A stretch of 64,000 nucleotides of DNA from an uncultured Eubacteriales bacterium (GTDB lineage Bacteria; Bacillota; Clostridia; Oscillospirales; Acutalibacteraceae), in NCBI GenBank assembly GCA_934454125.1, contig CAKSFA010000008.1, positions 1 through 64,000 on the forward strand, read 5' to 3'. The first letter of the stretch is position 1, and the number at the start of each line of letters is the position of its first letter. The position numbers and the translations under genes are program-made. The notes below the pieces were generated by a model. It worked only from the letters and a program-made list of their open reading frames with translations, was not told where the DNA came from and did no database searches. This document shows positions 31,741-40,626 of the stretch, in pieces.

Positions 31741-32556
31741 ATGTTGTGTATCATACTGAAAAAGCGGGTACTGCTTGCTATTTTTGCATGCGTATTGACG
31801 ATCGCTGCGATTCCTGTGGCGATTCATTATGCCAATAATACGGCCGAAACCGTTGAAACTGCGGCCTCTCCCAATACCAACTGGGGGCTGAGTTTTCCCA
31901 AGGAGGGTGGCACGCCGACCGGTAATGCTTCGGCGGAATTTTTGCAGCAGTACGACGCTTTTTTTGTGGGAAAAACGGCGGAAAAACGGCTGTATCTGAC
32001 GTTTGATGCGGGGTATGAAAATGGCTATACCCCGCAGATTTTGGACGTTTTGGCAGCCCATAACGTAAAAGCTGCGTTTTTTTTAGTAGGGAATTATTTG
32101 GAGACGGCACCGGATCTTGTGAAACGCATGGTGAACGAAGGGCATTTGGTGGGAAATCACACATATCATCACCCGGACATGTCAAAAATTGGTGATATTG
32201 ATGCGTTTGAGCGTGAATTGCAGGCTTTGGAGGCGCTGTTTTTTGAGATTACCGGACAGGAAATGGAGCGTTTTTACCGGCCGCCACAGGGAAAATATAG
32301 CCAGAGCAATTTGAAGCAAGCCCAGCATCTAGGTTATTACACAGCGTTTTGGAGCCTAGCTTATGTAGATTGGTATACCGATAATCAGCCAACAAAATCG
32401 GAGGCTTTTCAGAAATTATTACCCAGAATTCACAATGGAGCCGTGATTTTATTACACAGTACATCTCAGACCAATGCGGAAATGTTGGACGAATTTTTGA
32501 CAGAATTGGAAAATCAGGGATATTCGTTTGGAACTTTGCATGAAATCGTAGCGTAA
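31741..32556 (+). CDS. pdaA: PdaA-type delta-lactam-biosynthetic de-N-acetylase
   Basis: 271 residues. Removes the N-acetyl group from muramic acid on the way to muramic-delta-lactam of the spore cortex. A signal anchor covers about 8-30 (VLLAIFACVLTIAAIPVAIHY). NodB-type motifs: LTFDAGYENGYTPQILDVL (the Asn/Gly-rich variant typical of PdaA), GNHTYHHPDMS, RFYRPPQGKYS, and VILLHSTSQTN. AAAGGAG lies 7 bp before ATG. It supports a spore-forming host. Confidence 0.92.
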   Translation: MLCIILKKRVLLAIFACVLTIAAIPVAIHYANNTAETVETAASPNTNWGLSFPKEGGTPTGNASAEFLQQYDAFFVGKTAEKRLYLTFDAGYENGYTPQILDVLAAHNVKAAFFLVGNYLETAPDLVKRMVNEGHLVGNHTYHHPDMSKIGDIDAFERELQALEALFFEITGQEMERFYRPPQGKYSQSNLKQAQHLGYYTAFWSLAYVDWYTDNQPTKSEAFQKLLPRIHNGAVILLHSTSQTNAEMLDEFLTELENQGYSFGTLHEIVA

Positions 32557-33210
32557 TTGAGTTGACGTTTGACGACCATAAAGTGGCGTTTTGCGACCGG
32601 AACGGGTCACTTGGCGACCAAAAACGCGGGTTGTTCACAAAAAAGACATATTTGGAACGCTGTGCGCTGATCTTGCCCATCGATTTTCAAAAAATGGCAT
32701 TGGAACGCTACGACTCAAATCAGTTTGGTTGGTTTTTGAAAGAAATATAAATTTTGGAAATAATGGATATTTTTTCTGTTCTGGATTTTTTTCTATCTAT
32801 TGTGAGAAAATGGGATGCGAAACATTTTGAGAATGACTAATTAGCTCTTTAGAACTGAGTTGATGTGCGTGATTGCGAACAAAATTGTGGGGAGATCATT
32901 TGAAGTTACTTTTAAAATTGGATTAACAGAGTTCTATATTGTTATGGGAATGTGCTGCAGCGAAAGTTTGAAAGGTTGATGCGCGAATTGGGTGTGCACG
33001 GTAAGTGAAGTGGTGGAAAATTGACTTTGGGTTGGGTGTTAGTAAAGTGCGTGTTTTAGGAATCTGATTGAGAAACAAAGGATCGCATCGGCTCAACCTG
33101 CCGGAAAATGGGTTGGCATACAAAGTTTTGTAGAAATCTCACAAATTGCAAAAGTCGAAAACCAAGTGATAGCAAGGCTTTCGGCTCTTTCATTCAAGTA
33201 TTGGCGCTCT
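32557..33210. other. Gene-free stretch between pdaA and queA
   Basis: About 650 bp. Only short open frames without ribosome-binding sites are found. There is no clear terminator for either convergent gene, no repeat and no recognisable RNA. From here on, base composition becomes richer in G and C than in the preceding 20 kb. Confidence 0.6.
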
Positions 33211-34236
33211 TTACAGAATCAGCATTGCATCGCCGAAGGAGAAGAAGCGGTAGCGTTCAGCCACAGCGATTTGATAGGCGCGCATGGTGTTTTCATAGCC
33301 AGCCAGGGCGCAGACCAGCATGATCAGTGTGCTCTCCGGCAAATGAAAATTGGTCAGCAGACCGTTTAGCACCCGGAACTGACAGCCGGGATACAGAAAA
33401 ATATCGGTGCTGCCTGCATCTGCCTGCACCTGCCCGGTTTTTTTTGCGACCGACTCAAGCGTGCGGCAGGCCGTGGTGCCCACAGCGATGACGCGGCCTC
33501 CGTTTTGATGTGTTTGGTTGATCAGGTCGGCTGTGCTTTGTGGGAGCGTGTAATACTCGGCGTGCATGATATGGTCTTCGATTTTTTCTGCGGAAACCGG
33601 ACGGAAGGTGCCCAGACCCACGTGCAGCGTCACAGAGGCGATGCCTACGCCTTTAGCCTTGATGCGCTGCAGCAGCTGCGGGGTGAAATGCAGGCCGGCT
33701 GTGGGCGCGGCGGCTGAGCCGAGCTCTTTGGAATAGACGGTTTGGTAGCGTTCGTTATCTTGCAGGGTCTCTGTGATATAAGGCGGCAGCGGCATTTGGC
33801 CGATTTGCTCAAGCAGGGCGTAGAAATTGCCGGAATGAAAAAAACGCACCAGGCGCTTGCCGTCGTCTAAAATTTGCAGAACCTGTGCTTTCAACAGGCC
33901 GTTGCCAAACATGAATTCTGCGCCGGGACGCGCTTTTTTGCCGGGCTTTGCCAGTACTTCCCAGACATTTTGCTTGTGCTGGGTGAGCAGCAGGAACTCG
34001 ATGTGGCCGCCGGTTTCTGCTTTTGTGCCGTAGATGCGGGCCGGCAGCACGCGGGAATCATTTAAAATGAGACAGTCGTTGGGGGTGAGATAATCAACGA
34101 TGTCGGAAAACGTGCAGTGTTCGATTTGGCCGGTTTGCCGGTGCAGCACGAGCAGCCGAGAGCTGTCGCGCGGTTCGATGGGCGTTTGGGCGATGCGCTC
34201 TTTGGGTAAATCATAATAAAAGTCTTTGGTGTTCAA
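33211..34236 (-). CDS. queA: S-adenosylmethionine:tRNA ribosyltransferase-isomerase
   Basis: 341 residues. Transfers and rearranges the ribosyl moiety of SAM onto preQ1-tRNA to give epoxyqueuosine. Start [31 protein letters not shown], then [35 protein letters not shown], and [20 protein letters not shown], all hallmark segments. TTG start, 10 bp after GGGAGG. It has its own promoter that overlaps the divergent lysine-riboswitch promoter. Confidence 0.97.
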   Translation of the reverse strand: MNTKDFYYDLPKERIAQTPIEPRDSSRLLVLHRQTGQIEHCTFSDIVDYLTPNDCLILNDSRVLPARIYGTKAETGGHIEFLLLTQHKQNVWEVLAKPGKKARPGAEFMFGNGLLKAQVLQILDDGKRLVRFFHSGNFYALLEQIGQMPLPPYITETLQDNERYQTVYSKELGSAAAPTAGLHFTPQLLQRIKAKGVGIASVTLHVGLGTFRPVSAEKIEDHIMHAEYYTLPQSTADLINQTHQNGGRVIAVGTTACRTLESVAKKTGQVQADAGSTDIFLYPGCQFRVLNGLLTNFHLPESTLIMLVCALAGYENTMRAYQIAVAERYRFFSFGDAMLIL

Positions 34237-34267
34237 CGATGGTCAACCTCCCGTTTGCAATGTGCTT

Positions 34268-34296
34268 ATTATACCCGATGGAAAAGCGTTTGACAA
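34268..34296 (-). promoter_or_regulatory. queA promoter
   Basis: Minus strand: TTGTCA (34296-34291), a 17-bp spacer and TATAAT (34273-34268). Its -35 occupies nearly the same bases as the -35 of the divergent plus-strand promoter. Confidence 0.8.
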
Positions 34297-34318
34297 TTGC
34301 CTGCGGGAATGGTATGAT
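34290..34318 (+). promoter_or_regulatory. Promoter of the lysine biosynthesis operon
   Basis: Perfect TTGACA (34290-34295), a 17-bp spacer ending in TGG, then TATGAT (34313-34318); extended -10. Transcription starts just before the riboswitch. Confidence 0.85.
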
Positions 34319-34337
34319 GAAGGTGGAATTTTCAAAG

Positions 34338-34510
34338 AGATAGAGGCGCGGCATGCGATGAGTACCAAACCGGAGGCTGGTTTTGAGCCTGCGATGGTTT
34401 TGGGAAGGGCGCTGCCGCCGAAGCGCACCGCGGCAAGCCCCGCTTTGCGCTGGGCGCAGGGAGAAAATCTTTGCGACTGTCATCATGCGATGTATGATGT
34501 TGTGCTATCT
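34338..34510 (+). promoter_or_regulatory. Lysine riboswitch (L-box)
   Basis: P1 is AGATAG / CTATCT (34338-34343 with 34505-34510). Between them lie the conserved L-box blocks: GATAGAGGCGCGG, GATGAGTACC, GGAGGCTGG, GGGAAGGGCGCTGCCGCCGAAGCG, GCTGGGCG and CGACTGTCATC, in the same order as in the Bacillus subtilis lysC leader. Lysine binding should favour the terminator at 34557. The downstream genes make lysine and diaminopimelate. Confidence 0.92.
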
Positions 34511-34556
34511 GCTTTGCTGTGTGCAGCGGAAATAGCAGAAAACTCATTGCAGGGAT

Positions 34557-34587
34557 GGCCGGTTTTTTTGAAAAGCCGGTCTTTTTT
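34557..34587 (+). terminator. Riboswitch-controlled terminator
   Basis: GGCCGGTTTT / AAAAGCCGGTC (one bulge) followed by TTTTTT, 35 bp before asd. Confidence 0.8.
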
Positions 34588-34621
34588 CTATTTTAGGATC
34601 AATTTGGTTGGAGGAAGCAAT

Positions 34622-35710
34622 ATGAAACAATATCAGGTTGGAATCATCGGAGCAACGGGTATGGTGGGACAGCGGTTTGCAACGCTTCTGGAGCGGCACC
34701 CGTGGTTTACTGTTACAGCGCTGGCGGCCAGTGCGCGCTCAGCGGGAAAAACGTATCGCGAGGCGGTTGGGGCGCATTGGGCAATGCCCTCCCCCATGCC
34801 GGCGGCGATGGCGGATATGGTAGTGCTGGACGCTGCGGCGGATTTGCAGAAAATCGCAAAGCAGGTGGACTTTGTGTTTTGCGCAGTGGACATGAAGAAG
34901 GATGAGATTCAGGCGCTGGAGGAGGCGTATGCCAAGGCGGAGTGCCCCGTCATCTCGAACAACAGCGCACACCGCGGCACACCGGATGTACCGATGATCA
35001 TACCGGAGATCAATGCACAGCACGCGGAGATCATACCGGCACAACGGCGCAGACTGGGCACCAAACGCGGGTTTATCGCGGTGAAGTCGAACTGCTCGCT
35101 GCAAAGCTATGTGCCGGCGCTGCACGCGCTGCGAGATTTGGGTCTGACACGGGCGCTGGCGTGCACCTATCAGGCAATCTCCGGGGCGGGCAAGACGTTT
35201 GAGACGATGCCGGAGATTTTGGATAATGTGATCCCTTATATCGGTGGCGAAGAGGAAAAATCGGAGCAGGAACCGATGAAAATCTGGGGCAGCGTGCAGG
35301 ACGACCGGATCGTGCCGGCAACTGCGCCGTGCATCACGGCACAATGCCTGCGCGTGCCGGTGGCCGACGGACATACGGCTGCGGTGTTTGCGGAATTTGA
35401 GCGGAAGCTGCCAATGGAGGAAATCATTGCGCGCTGGGAAAACTACCGCGGTGCCGCACAGGAACTGGAACTGCCCAGTGCACCGAAACAGTTTTTGCAT
35501 TATTTTCATGAAAATGACCGGCCACAGCCCAAGCTGGACCGGAATTTGGAGCATGGTATGGCAGTCTCGATCGGACGGCTGCGGGAAGACACGCAGTTCA
35601 GCGTGAAATTTGTGTGCCTTTCGCACAATACGCTGCGGGGCGCGGCGGGTGGCGCGGTGCTGATGGCAGAATTATTGTGCGCCAAAGGCTGGTTGGACGG
35701 AATACAATAA
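34622..35710 (+). CDS. asd: Aspartate-semialdehyde dehydrogenase (archaeal/fungal type)
   Basis: 362 residues. Reduces aspartyl phosphate to the semialdehyde, the branch point to lysine, methionine and threonine. Rossmann start YQVGIIGATGMVGQRFATLLERHPWF, catalytic Cys in VKSNCSLQSYVPAL, and catalytic His in RVPVADGHTAAV. The HPWF start and overall length fit the USG-1/archaeal subgroup rather than the common bacterial form. GGAGG lies 8 bp before ATG 34622. The frame stays open upstream to 34226 across the riboswitch, but that part is not coding. Confidence 0.95.
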   Translation: MKQYQVGIIGATGMVGQRFATLLERHPWFTVTALAASARSAGKTYREAVGAHWAMPSPMPAAMADMVVLDAAADLQKIAKQVDFVFCAVDMKKDEIQALEEAYAKAECPVISNNSAHRGTPDVPMIIPEINAQHAEIIPAQRRRLGTKRGFIAVKSNCSLQSYVPALHALRDLGLTRALACTYQAISGAGKTFETMPEILDNVIPYIGGEEEKSEQEPMKIWGSVQDDRIVPATAPCITAQCLRVPVADGHTAAVFAEFERKLPMEEIIARWENYRGAAQELELPSAPKQFLHYFHENDRPQPKLDRNLEHGMAVSIGRLREDTQFSVKFVCLSHNTLRGAAGGAVLMAELLCAKGWLDGIQ

Positions 35711-35743
35711 AAATAGAATTGTTTTTTGGGAGGATTTTGACAG

Positions 35744-36631
35744 ATGCGTAACGAAATTTTTACCGGATCGGGCGTGGCGATTATTACACCGATGCATGAG
35801 GATGGCTCGGTGAACTACCCTGCGCTGGAAAAACTGATCGAATTTCAGATCGAAAACGGAACGGATGCGATTATTTCGTGCGGAACGACCGGCGAATCGG
35901 CGACGTTGTCTCATGAGGAGCACTGTGAGGTGCTGCGCTTTACCATTGAAAAGGTCAATCACCGCGTGCCGGTGATTGCGGGCACGGGCAGCAATGACAC
36001 GGCGTATGCCATCACGCTGTCGCAGGAAGCGGAAAAAATGGGTGCGGATGCGCTGCTGGTGGTGACGCCGTATTACAACAAGGCTTCGCAGCATGGGTTG
36101 GTCAAACATTTTTTTGCGGTTGCAGATGCGGTATCAATCCCGATCATTTTGTATAATATTCCATCGCGCACGGGATGTTTGATCAAACCGGAGACGTATG
36201 TGGAGCTTTGTAAGCACCCGAATATTGTGGCGACCAAAGAGGCAACGGGCGATATCTCTCACATTGCAAAAGTGGTGGCGCTGTGCGGCGACCGGCTGAC
36301 GGTTTACTCGGGCAATGACGACCAGACTCTGCCGATTTTGGCGCTTGGCGGCAAGGGTGTGATCTCGGTGATTGCAAATTTGTGCCCGCAGATGAGCCAT
36401 GAGCTGTGCGCAAACTATTTTGCCGGAGACATCGCAGGCAGCCGGAAGCTGTTTTTGGAAAATCTGGCGCTGATGAACGCGATGTTTATCGATGTGAACC
36501 CGATACCAGTGAAGGCGGCTGCAAATTGGATGGGCTTTGAGGCCGGAAGCTGCCGCATGCCACTGTGTGACATGACAGAGCAGAATCGGCAAAGTCTGCA
36601 AAAGACGCTGAAAGAGTATGGCCTGATTTGA
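35744..36631 (+). CDS. dapA: 4-hydroxy-tetrahydrodipicolinate synthase
   Basis: 295 residues. Condenses pyruvate and aspartate semialdehyde. The TIM-barrel motifs are complete: GSGVAIITPM, ISCGTTGESATLSHEEH, VVTPYYNKASQHGL, ILYNIPSRTG (catalytic Tyr), and the Schiff-base Lys in IVATKEATGD. GGGAGG precedes the ATG by 11 bp. Second gene of the lysine operon, 33 bp after asd. Confidence 0.98.
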   Translation: MRNEIFTGSGVAIITPMHEDGSVNYPALEKLIEFQIENGTDAIISCGTTGESATLSHEEHCEVLRFTIEKVNHRVPVIAGTGSNDTAYAITLSQEAEKMGADALLVVTPYYNKASQHGLVKHFFAVADAVSIPIILYNIPSRTGCLIKPETYVELCKHPNIVATKEATGDISHIAKVVALCGDRLTVYSGNDDQTLPILALGGKGVISVIANLCPQMSHELCANYFAGDIAGSRKLFLENLALMNAMFIDVNPIPVKAAANWMGFEAGSCRMPLCDMTEQNRQSLQKTLKEYGLI

Positions 36632-36665
36632 ACGCAACTGACGGAGAAAGGCACGGAAGGATACT

Positions 36666-37427
36666 ATGACAAGAATTTTATTAAGCGGGGCAAACGGCGC
36701 AATGGGCCACGAAATTGCCGCGTGCGTGAAAGCCCGCACAGACTGTAAAATTGTTGCAGGAATTGACCGGAATACCGCTGAGTATGACGATTTTACGATT
36801 TTTGAAAGCCCGGCACAGGTGACGGCTGCGGCAGATGTGATCATTGATTTTTCGCATGTTTCGGTGTTGGAGCCGTTGTTGGCTTATGCAACGGCGGAAC
36901 GCATACCTGCGGTGCTTTGCACCACGGGCTATACCCCGGAACAGGTGGCGCAGATCAAAGAAGCTGCAAAGCAGATACCGGTGTTTTATTCGCGCAATAT
37001 GTCGATGGGCATCAATTTGTTGATTGCGCTGGCCAAAAAGGCTGCTGTGATTTTGGGGGAGCAGTTTGACATTGAGATCATCGAAAAACACCACAACCGC
37101 AAGATCGATGCGCCAAGCGGCACGGCATTGATGATTACCGATGGCATTTGCGATGCTCTGCCCTACCCCATGCATTATACGTATGACCGGCACTCGCAGC
37201 GCAAACAGCGCGACCCGCATGAAATTGGCCTGCATGCGGTGCGTGGCGGCACCATTGTGGGAGAGCATGAGGTACTGTTTGCCGGACATCACGAGACGCT
37301 TTCGATTACGCATACGGCGCAGTCGAAAGAGGTGTTTGCCACCGGCTCAGTGAATGCAGCCATATTTTTGGCCGGTCAGCCTGCCGGTTTGTATGATATG
37401 ACAGATTTGATTCAAAGCGACAGCTAA
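36666..37427 (+). CDS. dapB: 4-hydroxy-tetrahydrodipicolinate reductase
   Basis: 253 residues. NAD(P)H-dependent reduction step after DapA. The nucleotide-binding start is LLSGANGAMGHEIAACV, then VIIDFSHVS, VLCTTGYTPEQ, the catalytic IEKHHNRKIDAPSGTAL, and HAVRGGTIVGEHEVLFAG. The usual family features are all present. It starts 34 bp after dapA in the operon. Confidence 0.98.
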   Translation: MTRILLSGANGAMGHEIAACVKARTDCKIVAGIDRNTAEYDDFTIFESPAQVTAAADVIIDFSHVSVLEPLLAYATAERIPAVLCTTGYTPEQVAQIKEAAKQIPVFYSRNMSMGINLLIALAKKAAVILGEQFDIEIIEKHHNRKIDAPSGTALMITDGICDALPYPMHYTYDRHSQRKQRDPHEIGLHAVRGGTIVGEHEVLFAGHHETLSITHTAQSKEVFATGSVNAAIFLAGQPAGLYDMTDLIQSDS

Positions 37428-37439
37428 AAGGAGACGCTT

Positions 37440-37889
37440 ATGACACAGCTTTTGACGGAAACGAATATTACGCTGGTAACCCTGCAAAACTGCCCGCTAG
37501 ACCTTGCTGTGAGTCACTGTGTGTTTGAAAAAGCAGCAGAGTTGAACATTGATTTGGATATGATTGCGCTTTCGCCGGCACTGAGCACGAGTTCGTCGTT
37601 ATCGTTTACGCTGGCGGACCAGGATTTGCCGAAACTGCTGACGTTTTCAAAAAAATTGCAGGAGGAACTGCACGTGCAGACGGGCATCAGCCCTGGCAAC
37701 TGCAAAATTGTGATTGCCGACCCGGCAATGAAGAACAGCCCTGGATTTGCCGGGAAAATTTTTGGCGCGGTGGCGACTGTTGGGGCGGATATTCGCATGA
37801 TCACGACGGCGGAGACGGAGATTTCTCTGTTGGTGCCCAGCGCCGATTTTGAGACGACAACGGCGGCAATTCGCGCGGTGATCGGCTAA
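37440..37889 (+). CDS. Stand-alone ACT-domain protein (aspartokinase regulatory-type)
   Basis: 149 residues. Two ACT-like halves resemble the regulatory C-terminus of aspartokinase: ITLVTLQNCPLDLAVSHCVFEKAAELNIDLDMI at the start and KIVIADPAMKNSPGFAGKIFGAVATVGADIRMITTAETEISLLV in the second half. No kinase domain is attached. It closes the asd-dapA-dapB operon, starts 12 bp after dapB with AAAGGAG, and is followed by a terminator. It may act as a separate regulatory subunit or lysine sensor. Binding of amino acids is inferred from the fold only. Confidence 0.8.
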   Translation: MTQLLTETNITLVTLQNCPLDLAVSHCVFEKAAELNIDLDMIALSPALSTSSSLSFTLADQDLPKLLTFSKKLQEELHVQTGISPGNCKIVIADPAMKNSPGFAGKIFGAVATVGADIRMITTAETEISLLVPSADFETTTAAIRAVIG

Positions 37890-37910
37890 ATATTGGTGAA
37901 ATGGAAACAA

Positions 37911-37940
37911 AAAGCACAGGTGACGGCCTGTGCTTTTTTT
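37911..37940 (+). terminator. Terminator of the lysine operon
   Basis: AAAGCACAGG / CCTGTGCTTT with a 6-nt loop, followed by TTTT. Confidence 0.93.
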
Positions 37941-38159
37941 GCGCTGATTGCGGCAAAATCGGGACGGATGTTTCAGGTGAGATGTGCACCGGTTTCGGAA
38001 CATGTGAAATGTGGCTTGAACGGAAGAAAAAAGGGTATCAAATTTGTAAACAGTTTATGTATAATCCATGTATTTTTCGGGAAGATGCTGTATTTTTGAG
38101 GCAGTTTTTTGGCATTTTGACGATAGTTTGCATTTTTATATGACATTCCATATAAGAAC

Positions 38160-38188
38160 TTGACAAATATATTTTTTAGTATTAAAAT
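38160..38188 (+). promoter_or_regulatory. Promoter of the urea transporter gene
   Basis: Perfect TTGACA (38160-38165), a 17-bp AT-rich spacer and TAAAAT (38183-38188). Confidence 0.8.
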
Positions 38189-38194
38189 CATGAT

Positions 38195-38340
38195 AGCTGT
38201 TATAAATTTATAATGGTTGCAGTATCAAATATCACTGTAACAAAAGACGTTGATTTGAATCTTTCTTTGGAGAGAAGGGAGGTCGGAACTGCACAGCCGC
38301 AAATCAACAAAAACACACCAAAAACAGTTAACTTAAAAAG
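38195..38340 (+). promoter_or_regulatory. Long leader of the urea transporter gene with a 9-bp closing stem
   Basis: About 160 nt separate promoter and start. GTTGATTTG (38249-38257) pairs perfectly with CAAATCAAC (38300-38308) and encloses a purine-rich GGAGAGAAGGGAGG stretch and a small CGG/CCG hairpin. It could be a regulatory RNA, but no known riboswitch is recognised. The rest of 37,941-38,159 shows nothing clear. Confidence 0.4.
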
Positions 38341-38357
38341 AAATGGGGAGAGAACAC

Positions 38358-39386
38358 ATGGGCATCGATATTAAAGCAATGCCAAAACCGATTAGAGCAT
38401 TCTTTAACGGTATTGGACAGGTCGTTTTCATCGAAAACGTGATTGCCGGCATGATGATTTTTGTATCATTCTTTATTGCTGGTCTTGAAATGAATCATTG
38501 GGATTTTGCAAGCTGGGACAGCTGGAAATTTGTTGTATTTACAGCAATTGGCGTAAACCTTTCAAACCTGGTTGCATTCTTGATGGGCGCTGACAGAGAC
38601 GCGATTACCTCTGGTTTGTTCGGCTTCTGCCCGAACCTGGTTGCAATCGGCGCAGCTGTATTTGCCGGTAACCTGTGGACTTCTTGGATTGTTCTGGTTG
38701 CAGGCTGCATTCTGGTTGTTCCGGTACAAATTGTGATCAACAGATTTACCGGCCATTTTGGATTACCGGGATTTACATTCCCCTTTATCGTAATGACCTG
38801 GTTCTTCATCCTAATCAGCTATCAGACTGATCTGCTTGACTACGGCAGAGCCGGTGTTCTGGCTGATTCGGCTGTATCTGCCGGCGGTTGGATGTCTGGT
38901 TTTGACTGGGGCTCCTGGAACATAAATGACTGGCTGTTGTTCTTTACAAACGGCTTTGAAGAAATTTACATTCTGGATGGTTGGATCGCTTCCTTCATCG
39001 TATTGGCTGCATACCTGTGGTATAAATGGGACTTCGGTTTGAAAGCTTGCATCGCAATGCTGTTCACCGTTGGCTTTGGCTTGGTATTTGGCGTGAACAT
39101 GAACCTGATGAACTATGCTCTTTACGGCTACAGTGCAATTTTGACCGTGGGCGGCCTGGATACCTTCTGCAAGAGCAAAATCAACTCGGGCAGATATTGG
39201 TTCCTGTTCTTCTTGGGCTTGGTACTTACCTGCTTCATCAACTACGCAATTCCGTCCATTTTGGGCACCTTCGGCTTACCGAACTGCACACTTGCATTCG
39301 TTGTAGCTGGCTGGATTATTCTGGTTGTTGAGCATTTCATGGTAGAGCAAGCTGAGAAAAGAGCATTGAATAAACAGCAATCTTAA
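38358..39386 (+). CDS. Urea transporter (UT family)
   Basis: 342 residues with about ten membrane helices in two related halves. UT channels let urea pass down its gradient. Typical blocks are FFNGIGQVVFIENVIAGMMIFVSFFIAG at the start, GLFGFCPNLVAIGAAVF, GLPGFTFPFIVMTWFF, and in the second half ALYGYSAILTVGG and GTFGLPNCTLAFVVAGWI. ATG at 38358 follows GGGGAGAG. No urease genes are in view, so the gene may serve urea uptake for another route or urea export. Highly tuned promoter and long leader point to regulation. Confidence 0.9.
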   Translation: MGIDIKAMPKPIRAFFNGIGQVVFIENVIAGMMIFVSFFIAGLEMNHWDFASWDSWKFVVFTAIGVNLSNLVAFLMGADRDAITSGLFGFCPNLVAIGAAVFAGNLWTSWIVLVAGCILVVPVQIVINRFTGHFGLPGFTFPFIVMTWFFILISYQTDLLDYGRAGVLADSAVSAGGWMSGFDWGSWNINDWLLFFTNGFEEIYILDGWIASFIVLAAYLWYKWDFGLKACIAMLFTVGFGLVFGVNMNLMNYALYGYSAILTVGGLDTFCKSKINSGRYWFLFFLGLVLTCFINYAIPSILGTFGLPNCTLAFVVAGWIILVVEHFMVEQAEKRALNKQQS

Positions 39387-39409
39387 CAGTTTGTAATATT
39401 GCTTGAATG

Positions 39410-39472
39410 ATAGAAAACGCTTCGGCGTGTGGCTCCTGGAAATTGGAGCAGCACCGCCGGAGCGTTTTTCTG
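39410..39472 (+). terminator. Long terminator of the urea transporter gene
   Basis: AGAAAAACGCT...GGCGG pairs with CGGCG..AGCGTTTTTCT in a long stem capped by GCTCC/GGAGC, then a T-run. Confidence 0.85.
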
Positions 39473-39629
39473 TGCACGAAAACAGATGACCCTCTCTCCC
39501 CTATGTTGGAGTTTTGGCGTGGGATATGTGTCTGGTGTGTTTTGCAAAAGGGCTATGCGAGATGCTTCGTTGTGGCTGGGGGTGGAGGGACGTGAAGTGT
39601 GAGAGGTTGGGATGGGTGAAATTGCGGCG

Positions 39630-39660
39630 ATAAAAAAGCCGCACGGTGGGTGCGGCGAAG
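39630..39660 (-). terminator. Terminator of uppP
   Basis: Minus-strand GCCGCA / TGCGGC with a 7-nt loop, then TTTTTTATC. Confidence 0.85.
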
Positions 39661-39664
39661 CAGG

Positions 39665-40489
39665 TTAGCGTTGCAGTGAGAAATAGATGATAACAGCGAT
39701 ACCCAGCAGGATACGGTAAACACCGAAGATTTTGAAATCGTGCTTTTTGATGTATTTCATCAAGAATTTGATGGCTAATATCGAAACGAGAAATGCGGTA
39801 AGTACGCCGATGAGCAAAATGGCCAGCTCTTGACCGGTATAGGAAAAGCCGAATTTTGCCAGCTTGAGTGCACTGGCGCCAAACATCACCGGAATGGCCA
39901 AAAAGAAGGTAAACTCAGCGGCAACAAAGCGGGAGGTGCCCAGCAACAAAGCTGCGATGATGGTGATGCCAGAACGGGATGTGCCCGGAATGAGTGCCAA
40001 AAGCTGCGCAATGCCGATGATGAACGCCATGGTATATGGCAGTTGAGAGATTTGATGGATTTTTGGCTTGCGGCGGCGGTTGAAGAGCTCGACTGCGATA
40101 AACAGCACGCCGTATACGATCAGGGTGATGGCAATCGTCCAGGCGTTGAAAAAGAGGGCGTTGATTTGATCGTCAAACAACAGACCAATGACTGCCGCAG
40201 GCACACAGGCAATGAGTACCTTGAGCCACAGCGACCAGGTTTGCCTACGTTCTAGCTGGGTTTTTTTGGGTGAAAACGGGTTGAGCTTGTGGAAATACAA
40301 CACGACAACCGCTAAGATTGCACCGAGCTGAATCACCACCATGAACATCTCTAAAAATTTTTCGGAGACATTCAGTTTGATGAATTGGTCAACCAAGAGC
40401 ATGTGACCGGTGCTGCTGATGGGCAGCCATTCGGTGATCCCTTCGACGATGCCGAGAAAAATCGCTTTGAGAATTTCAAGAAAGAACAT
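39665..40489 (-). CDS. uppP: Undecaprenyl-diphosphate phosphatase
   Basis: 274 residues with about eight membrane helices. Recycles the lipid carrier of peptidoglycan synthesis; confers bacitracin tolerance when abundant. Both active-site segments are present: [20 protein letters not shown] near the start and [15 protein letters not shown] in the second half. AGAGGAG lies upstream of the ATG. Single gene. Confidence 0.97.
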   Translation of the reverse strand: MFFLEILKAIFLGIVEGITEWLPISSTGHMLLVDQFIKLNVSEKFLEMFMVVIQLGAILAVVVLYFHKLNPFSPKKTQLERRQTWSLWLKVLIACVPAAVIGLLFDDQINALFFNAWTIAITLIVYGVLFIAVELFNRRRKPKIHQISQLPYTMAFIIGIAQLLALIPGTSRSGITIIAALLLGTSRFVAAEFTFFLAIPVMFGASALKLAKFGFSYTGQELAILLIGVLTAFLVSILAIKFLMKYIKKHDFKIFGVYRILLGIAVIIYFSLQR

Positions 40490-40593
40490 AGGCGTTTGCT
40501 TCTCCTCTTACAATTTTTGATTTAGAAAATAGTATATCATAGATTACGGAAAAAAGGTATGCCCTCTGAAAATTTTTGCATTTTTTTAACTGC

Positions 40594-40622
40594 AAAAAAC
40601 GCAGGAAAGATTCTCCTGCGTT
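40594..40622 (-). terminator. Terminator of the leuS operon
   Basis: Minus-strand ACGCAGGA / TTCCTGCGT, then TTTTTT. Confidence 0.88.
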
Positions 40623-40626
40623 CAGT

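Noticed and set aside
32562..32830. Short plus-strand open frames after pdaA
   Set aside because: No ribosome-binding sites, no family resemblance, and they overlap each other.
34226..34621. N-terminal extension of Asd
   Set aside because: Covers promoter, lysine riboswitch and terminator; the Asd family begins at 34622.
39407..39595. 62-residue frame after the urea transporter gene
   Set aside because: Coincides with the long terminator hairpin and lacks a ribosome-binding site.
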